Below are positions 56,669-64,000 of a DNA stretch of 64,000 bases, piece by piece. Below the pieces are notes generated by a model that worked only from the letters and a program-made list of their open reading frames with translations, made no database searches and had not been told where the DNA came from. The position numbers and the translations under genes are program-made. The stretch spans positions 27,723,286-27,787,285 of the forward strand of contig OU862913.1 in NCBI GenBank assembly GCA_917880885.1, given 5' to 3'. Every line of letters starts with the position of its first letter. The stretch's first letter is position 1. The DNA comes from Limnephilus marmoratus (Eukaryota > Arthropoda > Insecta > Trichoptera > Limnephilidae).

Positions 56669-58168
56669 CATAGACAGACATATGAATATTACTAGACCTG
56701 CCCTAAGTGATAAAGGCGTATTATTTCCCTCTCCCCATACCAGTTCCATTGGAACCGGCTGGGATCGAGTATGGCTTCGCGTGAATCTAAAAAATGTGAC
56801 GTCATCATTCTTCTGCGACCCAACGTCGAGCACTCATCCAGGGCCGGATCTGTGCAGTAGGTACCGATGGCGCCCCTCCCCCTACATTTTTATTTTGATT
56901 AAAAATTCGTTCACCTCAATTTTTTTAATTTTTTTATTTAATTATTATTTTTTTTTACACTAATTTATCAAATAAAATCAAGACATATAAAGGGTGTAAC
57001 TTTTCCATTTTTTTAAAGAGAGGATCGCCAGGAGCCCTATACTCTCTGAATCTATTGGGTAAACATAAATTATGGTGCTATTTTAATTATTTTAGGAAAA
57101 ACTCTTTGCAAGTTATGCTTTAAAATAATACAACGAATTGTTTGTTTATGCCCGTACCATGATTTAAAATATAGGTTATGAGACAATACGGGTGGTTTCG
57201 CTGAACTAGGTCCATTAGACATTCTTGAGATTTACTGCGTTTATGTACCTATATACCCAACGCGAATATTAGAAAAAGCAAATACAAATACGTTCTCATG
57301 GCAACATACAACACAAGAATAGCATCTACTAGCTTCTGACAGGCAGTCCCGACGAGAGACAGTGAGAAGTGATAATAAGAATATACCTAACCTCAAATTT
57401 GTGCCTTGCATTTCCCCTGTGTTGAGCGAACAAACACTAAACACTGACGTATGGTATCAACGGCTTACAAACAAAAATACCGCGCTGTGATTGGTTATTG
57501 AATTTGGATCGCACCTATTCGTCGTAAAAGACGGTAAAAGATATATGGAAAAATAGATCTTACGTTTAAACTAAATATATGAATGTAAAAAAATTCTGTA
57601 ACTGACTATAAATTCGTAAGCCGTTGATACCAACCAGATGCGTGCGCATTCTGTTTCTTTGGAAAGTGTTGCTAGAACGTAATAATTATTTCGTACTATG
57701 GGTAATTTTTAAACGATTCAGGGAATATTATAACCAAATTTTAATACAATATTTATTTTCTCACGGCGCCCCTTCGGAGTTGGCGCCAGGTTTTTGCACG
57801 TTTTTGAACGTATGGCAGATCCGGCGCTGCACTCATCGGTGCATTTTACGAAATAACACGGCAAAAATAGTGGCTTGTGTTTTGAAAACGTGTAAAAATA
57901 GAAGTGAAAAAGAGAATAAACCCAATTGTCGTATTACATTCCATAGGAAAGCATTATTTTACTTTATTTTAAGCTTATTCCGATCACACAATATGGTCTT
58001 TATAGAACTAAATGGTGATATTATAATGCGAGATGCCCTATATACTTTCAGATCGAGTTATTGACGAATCACATATCACCAAATTCATCTTCCCGCTCTG
58101 CGCCCCGCTGTAGTTGGTTTCTTCCCCTCACCTTTATGTTCTGGTCTAGTAATATTCATACGTCTATG
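56669..58168 (+). mobile_element. P-superfamily-like element carrying a THAP exon, copy 1 (contains a hAT)
   Basis: Flanked by an 8-bp duplication AACTATAA (56661-56668, 58169-58176). Imperfect inverted ends: CATAGACAGACATATGAATA on the left, CATAGACGTATGAATATTAC on the right, both continuing to ACTAGACC. After removal of the 991-bp hAT and one 8-bp TSD the unit is about 501 bp. At 57862-57950 the plus strand reads ACVLKTCKNRSEKENKPNCR-ITFHRK, a THAP zinc-finger start whose expected ATG is GTG. THAP plus 8-bp TSD plus CA-starting ends point to the P superfamily. Confidence 0.75.
56839..57829. mobile_element. hAT-like element, non-autonomous (991 bp)
   Basis: Ends CAGGGCCGGATCTG and, reversed, CAGCGCCGGATCTG, flanked by the 8-bp duplication CACTCATC (56831-56838, 57830-57837). 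8-bp TSD and CAG…CTG ends fit hAT. No transposase ORF. It interrupts the P-like element 5' of its THAP codons. Confidence 0.88.
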
Positions 58169-58192
58169 AACTATAATCAGTTTATAGAACTA

Positions 58193-58728
58193 CTAGCAGA
58201 CCCGGCCACACGTTGCTGTGGCTAACGAAACACAACGCCATTACCCAACCTTTATAAAATCCACACCACCCGCTTGCCAGCTGCCCGCTGCCCGCTGCCC
58301 GCTGCCCGCTGCCTGAATTGAATATTTGAATTTCTCGGCTTTTCTCTACTATAATAAGCATGTATTATACATATAAACTAATTATCTCGCCACTAATTAT
58401 ACAATGCTTGCAATGCAACACTGGGGATATTTGAAAAGGGAAAATCAAATACCTACTTACTCTAGGACATCTATTTTCCAATTTCTTCCGTAGAACGAAT
58501 TTTAAAAGTGACGTTTTAAATGACAAAAAGCCGTTTTAGATCACACAAAAATATGTTTTCTTTGAATTTCTCCGCTTTTCTCTAATATAATTTGCATGTA
58601 TTATACATATAAACACTCCTCTTCAATCACTCTATCTATTGGTGAAAACCGTATGAAAATCCGTTGCGTAGTTTAAAAGATTAACGCGCACATCCATTTT
58701 GAGCGACTTCATTTTATACTATGTATGT
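58193..58728 (-). mobile_element. Non-autonomous Helitron
   Basis: Minus-strand 3' end GCCAC-AGCAACGT-GTGGC-CGGGTCTG-CTAG followed by T. The 5' side TACATAGTATAAAATGAAGT and CGGATTTTCATACGGTTTTC resemble insect Helitron starts. A 7-bp CGCTGCC repeat lies at 58270-58314. Confidence 0.7.
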
Positions 58729-58772
58729 AAGGAAGGAAGGAAGGATAATGTCTCGATATTAAAATTCGGAGG

Positions 58773-60012
58773 TAGGGTAGGGTGGGGCAAAGATCCGCAG
58801 TGGGAAATGATCCGCACCGTCAATTTAAAATGATCGCTTAATATTGTCGTGGTTTTAGACACATTTTTATGCTGGCAACATTGATAGAAGACGACTCACA
58901 AAAGTTACATGGCGTCCGACCGGCACAACAAAAACAATGAGGTTAGAATTCTTTTTACTTGTTTTGATGTAATAATCCGTAGGTCATCTTCAGTTGAAAA
59001 TGTAATTTACTATACGCTTTGCTTACTTTTTTACTGGTTCAATTCCATAATTCAGGTTTTGAAAGGCGATCTATGGACAATAATTTGGCCAAATGCGCAT
59101 TTCTTGTTTTTAGATTAATTTAATTAAAATTAATTAATACCCGCATCTGCGGACGTTTACCCCAAACAGTGGGGCAAAGGTCCGCAAAGGCAAGGTTGTC
59201 TACCTTTCCTTTTTTTTCCTAAATGGTGCTTATTTCGCTAGTAATAAAATGGTATATTGTAGCACATAAATTAAGATTTCCAGTGAAGCCAAAACCTGCA
59301 GGACCTTTTACTTATTGGGTGAGAAAAAAGGTTGAAACCATAGACATCCAAATGGATAGACAAGAAGTTGCAGATGAGGGGTAAAACCAAACTATGGAGG
59401 GCGAGAGGGGAAAGATGACTGTTATTCGTTGAACAATCAATCTGACAGTATATAGGCATCTCGCATTACAATATCACCATTTAGTTCTTAAAAGCAAAAT
59501 CTGCTTTGAATGAATAGACCTTTTTACATGGGAGCGCGAATTGCTTGCCACGTTCATAACATATTTGCTAAGGCCAAATGCTCGCCCCAAAAAGACTCGC
59601 CCCAATACACATAGCAATATTTTGTTGTCGTGTTTAGTTAAAACACTTTTACAAATGTTTCATCATTTACTTACCCCTGTAACCAGCGACGAGCACATTG
59701 GAGAACCGCCCACATTCGCTATGTGCACATTGATATGTAGATATATTGTATAGCACAAGCTGCCGTTATTTCGTTAAATGTATGGATGATAGCTTCTCGC
59801 TGTTCACGGCAAGAATGATGACGTCACACATTTTAGATTCAAGTGAGGCTCTATCCCCTCTCCATGGAGCGAGTCGGTTCCAAGGAGGAGCTACAGCCAG
59901 CGCCATGTGGAGGGGGAAAAAATACGTTTTTATCACTTAGGGCAGGTCCAGATATATTCATATGTCCGTGGTTGAAACCTAAAATTGCGGATCTTTGCCC
60001 CACCCTACCCTA
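58773..60012. mobile_element. Tc1/mariner-like element with perfect 27-bp inverted ends
   Basis: Left end TAGGGTAGGGTGGGGCAAAG… (58773-58799) is an exact reverse complement of 59986-60012; the outer TA pair is probably the target duplication. CCGCA-type motifs repeat inside (59155-59185). Minus the P-like insertion it is about 600 bp. No transposase ORF. Confidence 0.88.
59339..59970 (-). mobile_element. P-superfamily-like element, copy 2 (632 bp)
   Basis: Flanked by the 8-bp duplication GTTGAAAC (59331-59338, 59971-59978). On the minus strand it starts CACGGACATATGAATATATC and matches copy 1 throughout (CCTGCCCTAAGTGATAAA; GACGTCATCATTCTTG; AACTAAATGGTGATATTG). It lacks the hAT. The THAP codons are not readable here. 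Confidence 0.78.
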
Positions 60013-60626
60013 TGTTTTTTTTTTAATGATGACAAAAAAATTTTTTAAACATTCAAAATGATGACAAAAAAATCTCGAGAAATCGGAGAAAAAAGTTTTA
60101 AAATACGCTGTCGATCCAGTGGATATTAACAAAATAATATTGAAAGTTTTCAAGAAAGTATTTGGTTGGAAATTAAATGGTTTGTAATAATTGTCTCGAT
60201 TATAAGCATACGTTATTATTTCATACAAAACAAGAAAATATTTTCAATCATTATTTATCCTTACTGATAGGAAATGAACTTTTTATTTGACTTTTTTGAC
60301 CTGCGATAACACGGGAATAACCCGCCGAATAGATTTCACTGAGCGTTCTCATTCCAATAGATATTATGACATATTAAATACAATATGATAATAACGAAAT
60401 ATTTAATTTATCTAAACAAACATTTGTATTTCGGTTGTCTGTGATGATGTGAGGGAATTACCAGAGACAATCGGAAATATGTCATTTTTAAATCAAATTT
60501 TAGACGTATTGGCTCTTTTCCCCAAAAATTATAAATTGATTTCGAAAGATTGTTCTTTTATCTAGCAATCGCATGTTTTAAGTTTTGAGGAAAAATGTTA
60601 ATTTTTAGTATAATAAGGTTATACCA

Positions 60627-61824
60627 CAGAGGAGATCTAGAAGCGCATAGTGAACGCAAATCGCTGTTATTTCCGCCTACAAAACCTATTAAAATCCAGA
60701 CTGTTGTCCAGAAAGAAGGTATTAGTGTACAAAACACTTATCAGACCAGTACTTACGTACGCAGCTGAGACTTTATTTTTTATTTTTTATTATTATTGTA
60801 CAACAGAATAATTCCAATTACAGTACAATTTAGTTACCCTATCAGCATTTAGGCAAGTGACTCTTCAATAAGGTTTTTAAGGCAAATAAAGAACAGTCAC
60901 TTACATCCAAATGGTTTGCAATTTCATTTAACAGCACCACTCCCCTCGTCATGCTATGCTTTGCCAAGACGTCTGTTCTGCCGTTCGGTACTTTAAATAA
61001 GTCATGATGTCGACTTCGGCTGTGGTGGTCTGGTACATATAAATCATAGCACCCCAAGAGAAATGGGCTATTGATGAAATTGTTCCAAATTTTCAAAGAC
61101 AGAATAGTAAGACTTGCTTTCCTTCTAGTTTCTAGGCTCACAGAATCAGTTTCCTCAAGTAAGTCAATATGGTGCATGAACCTTGGATAGGTTCCATGCT
61201 TCCGCATATAAACATACCTGAGGAATTTCTTCTGGATTTGCTCTAACATATCGATGTACTTCTGGTGGTACGGTGTCCAAACTTCGCTCGCGTACTCCAG
61301 TTTGCTTCTCAGTATGCCATCGAATAACGCTAGCATAGCTTCTTGGTTATCAAATTGCTTACAAGTCCTGATGATGAATCCAAGAAGTTAAGAGTTTAGA
61401 CTTGGGTACTGAGAGGAAAGAGCGAGCACTGGACGTTTTTGAAAAGAAAATTTTGAAACGCATCTTCGGACCGGTTCTAGAAAATGGATTTTGGCGCAGA
61501 CGTTATAACAATGAGCTATACTTTGTTTAAGGAGCTAAACGTCGCAAAATTTATAAAACTGGGAAGACTTCGGTGGCTGGGTCATGTGGAGAGAATGACC
61601 GAGCATCAAGCACCAAAGTCCCTGCTGAACTCAAGACCAATAGGCCGAAGGAGCCTGGGAAGACCAAGATTAAGATGGAGCGACAACGTCCTCAAAGACA
61701 TATCTATCTTGGAGCTTCTAAACTGGAGAGAGCTGGCACAAAACCGAGATGAGTGGAGGAAGACTCTTGAGGAGGCCAAGACCCACCAGGGGTTGTAGAG
61801 CCAATAGTGATGATGATGATGATG
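60627..61824 (+). mobile_element. RTE-type LINE, truncated, interrupted by another LINE
   Basis: 60645-60772 encodes RIVNANRCYFRLQNLLKSRL and YKTLIRPVLTYAAET. 61404-61798 continues ERALDVFEKKILKRIFGPV, FIKLGRLRWLGHVERM and GRRSLGRPRLRWSDNV to a stop. It ends in a (TGA)n tail. Flanked by the 12-bp duplication AAGGTTATACCA (60615-60626, 61825-61836). One early in-frame stop (60640s). Confidence 0.92.
60774..61397 (-). mobile_element. LINE RT C-terminal copy nested in the RTE
   Basis: Minus-strand ORF 61336-60842 encodes GILRSKLEYASEVWTPYHQK, MLEQIQKKFLRYVYMRKHGT, LYVPDHHSRSRHHDLFKVPN and a stop after LKSHLPKC. A 6-bp duplication AGACTT (60768-60773, 61398-61403) flanks it, and removing it restores the RTE frame (YAAET-W). 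Close copy of 21715-22285. Confidence 0.92.
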
Positions 61825-61839
61825 AAGGTTATACCATAG

Positions 61840-62760
61840 GTCGTTGGAGGATTTGTTAAATTTTCAAATGAAAAATCTTATTTTACAAGACGTATTCTTA
61901 CCATGATATTCTTACCATTATAATTCATACCGTGTAATCATACATTACTAGTAACCTTACTGTAACCCTACTGTAACATTACTGTAACCCGCTTCGCAGG
62001 TTTTTGCTGCTAGGCCCTGCAGGCGACTTTTACTTCGGCTTCGCCCAGTTTGAGTGTAGGTAACCATTTTATAAGTCCGATAGGAACTGGTTCCAAAAAT
62101 AGCCAGTTCCTCGAATCCACTGTGATCCAGTGACTGAGTGACAGCTAGTCACAGAGTTAAAGTAACCATGACAGGCAATGCCGCCATATGTACCTAATCT
62201 CTCCATATCCGGAAAGATACTTAAATTCTATATATCCGTAATTATACCTATGGAAGAAACGTACACATGCGAACTGCTGACGGAAGTAGCGACATCTTGT
62301 GTCGAATTCTGAAATTCAACCACGCAGACGCAAGCCTATTAAATGATTCTTCAACCCCCTCCCCCCAACCCCTACTTCTCCCCCACCCTCCTCCACCCCT
62401 ACCCTTTCCACTTCCTTCCCTCCCCCCTCTCAAAACCCCTAAACCCCTCCACCCCATCCTCCTCCCCCTCCCCCACCGCCCTCCCACACCCCCACCCCCG
62501 TCCGCTCTCCCACGTCACGCATTCCACACATTCATTCCTGGTACATTCAGTTTTCAAACTGCTCGCGTGCCACCTATTACAATTGTTTACACAAATTTCA
62601 TAGTGGCAGAGCCCAACGGTAGTTTTATACAAAATAACTAATAAAAAAAGAATTATCCAATTTGGTGCAGTCGTTCTTAAGTTACGCGCATACATACATT
62701 TCGGTGATTCATTTTTAGAGATAGATATTAACTGCGACGCCAACAAAGCACTCTTTTTAG
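61840..62760. repeat. Dispersed repeat with CT-rich tract
   Basis: 61840-61900 belongs to the old repeat of 28900-29050. 62350-62510 is CCCCTCC-rich and followed by TTTCATAGTGGCAGAGCCCA and TATCCAATTTGGTGCAGTCG, as at 28290-28520. No gene. Confidence 0.6.
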
Positions 62761-64000
62761 GGTGAATTGCCTAATTAAAAAAAAAAAAACATTGTTTCCA
62801 AGGCGACAACTCATCACGGCGCGGTGTGTGAGAGAGATGCAAGAAAATGATTACTTTTTTTCCTTTGGAGGAAACACACTTACGTACATTGAATTTCTTA
62901 TCTTTTGAAAGAGCTGCAGCCGTCACGGCACCGTAATCGTGGTTGGGTAAAAATAAAAACGCTCATTGAAATTAATCATAAGAACCAAGCGATAATGTAG
63001 GTATAAAAATTAAATTGAGTTAATTGTGATTAGCAGGGAATTTCACTGAGATTTATCCAGGTCTTGGCGGAGAATACGTCTGCCTACCGATTGCGTGGCG
63101 GGCCAAATCGGGAGAGCCAGACGGACTTTCTCGCCCATCGCAGTAGAAAACTGGACTATTAACTACATCATTAAAAATTTCATATAGAAATACTAAGTCA
63201 GTGAAAATCCTTTTATCCCACAATTTAAACACATTCATTTAATTTAAAAGAGTGTTGTAATTCAACATAATTGCTGGAATACCCATTTTTATTTTGTATT
63301 CTTTCAATAGCTTGTACATGAATATTGTAATATGGGTTCCAGATGAGAGAATTGTATTCAAGTTGACTTCTAACAAAGGCAAAATATAACTGTTTAAGCC
63401 ACCGCTACCCGAATTTCTACCAATTTATTACATATCTCCCCTAAATATTTGAAGTTTTTAAGCTCTTAAAAAATATATGTTATTTTTGAAGATAATATCT
63501 AGACGTGTTCCACGCCGGAACGCAAATTATATGAAATTCCATCGATAGAAAAAAATCTTAAAGTATGCTCCGAAAATTATTAATTAAATTAAACGTTCAT
63601 TTCACTTATTTTAGAAGTTACATGTATAAAAAAATTCACAGTGTTTCTTTAAATGCTAGTTTAGATGTTCCCAAGAGTTTTGCTCTATTTTAAACGAGTC
63701 GTGTTTTATTGAACATTTTCACAATTTCCGCTACAATTTTACCGTTTTAAATTAAGCGCGCTCTCTTCAACATCCGTAATTACATATCTTCCCATCTTCT
63801 TCTTTTTGAGCGGGGATACGGTGCCTTAATACAATTAATATTGTTGAATTTTCTGGTTAGCCTAGTTTTAAATCACAACTGTCATCTTTTTGGGATACTG
63901 TGTGTCAAAAGGTCTCTCTCAAACGCGGCCGCCACGCTGTGTCAGGCAAACGCATCCACTCCCAAGACCTAGACAAACCTAACCTTTTCATTGAGTGATC
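62761..64000. other. Gene-free end of the window with SINE-X scraps
   Basis: 63055-63135 (AGGTCTTGGCGGAGAATACG … GGGAGAGCCAGACGGAC) and 63880-63995 (ACTCCCAAGACCTAGACAAA) are SINE-X fragments. 62850-62945 resembles 38790-38860 in reverse. No ORF supported. Confidence 0.5.

Noticed and set aside
61801..61824. Microsatellite (TGA)n as an independent repeat
   Set aside because: It is the 3' tail of the RTE LINE, ending exactly at the target duplication.

Overview
This window is intron-rich, repeat-laden nuclear DNA of an arthropod, almost certainly an insect. The evidence is a clip-domain serine protease homologue (an arthropod immune family), GT-AG introns of 1-8 kb, TTAGG-type repeats, and insect-type Helitrons, Penelope-like elements, LINEs and tRNA-derived SINEs. 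I cannot fix the order. Some Helitron ends look lepidopteran, but such ends occur in other insects too.

Only two host genes can be supported, and they converge tail to tail. The first is COG7 (conserved oligomeric Golgi complex subunit 7) on the + strand: eleven exons between 5296 and 29719, joining in frame to 493 residues plus a stop. The N-terminal part, roughly 165-170 residues by comparison with other COG7 proteins, lies upstream of the window. The second is a clip-domain serine protease homologue (SPH, CLIPA / prophenoloxidase-activating factor 2-like) on the - strand: seven coding exons from 52808 down to 31792, joining to a complete 424-residue secreted protein whose catalytic Ser is Gly. 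Their stop codons are about 2.07 kb apart. The two products act in unrelated processes (Golgi trafficking and haemolymph immunity), and nothing suggests they work together.

The rest is intron and flank made of layered mobile elements. Many are dated relative to one another by target-site duplications (TSDs) and by paralogous empty sites inside this same window. Region by region: 1-5.3 kb, minisatellite, LINE and SINE debris; 5.3-29.7 kb, COG7 exons among TTAA-flanked (piggyBac-like) MITEs, Helitrons, a Penelope-like GIY-YIG fragment, a 109-bp satellite and several SINE families; 29.7-52.8 kb, SPH exons among a 72-bp satellite split by two insertions, a 40-42-bp array, RTE-like and other LINEs, and a Harbinger-like element with a MADF exon; 52.8-64 kb, gene-free, with the most informative nest: a P-superfamily-like element carrying a THAP exon (8-bp TSD) that was itself hit by a hAT element (8-bp TSD), a sister copy (8-bp TSD) inside a Tc1/mariner-like element with perfect 27-bp inverted repeats, and an RTE LINE (12-bp TSD) interrupted by a second LINE.

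The candidates for undescribed biology are the THAP-exon P-like short elements, the MADF-exon Harbinger-like short elements, a SINE family that appears to share its 3' tail with a resident LINE, and a hammerhead-like motif in Penelope terminal repeats. All alignments were made by eye; no database search was run.
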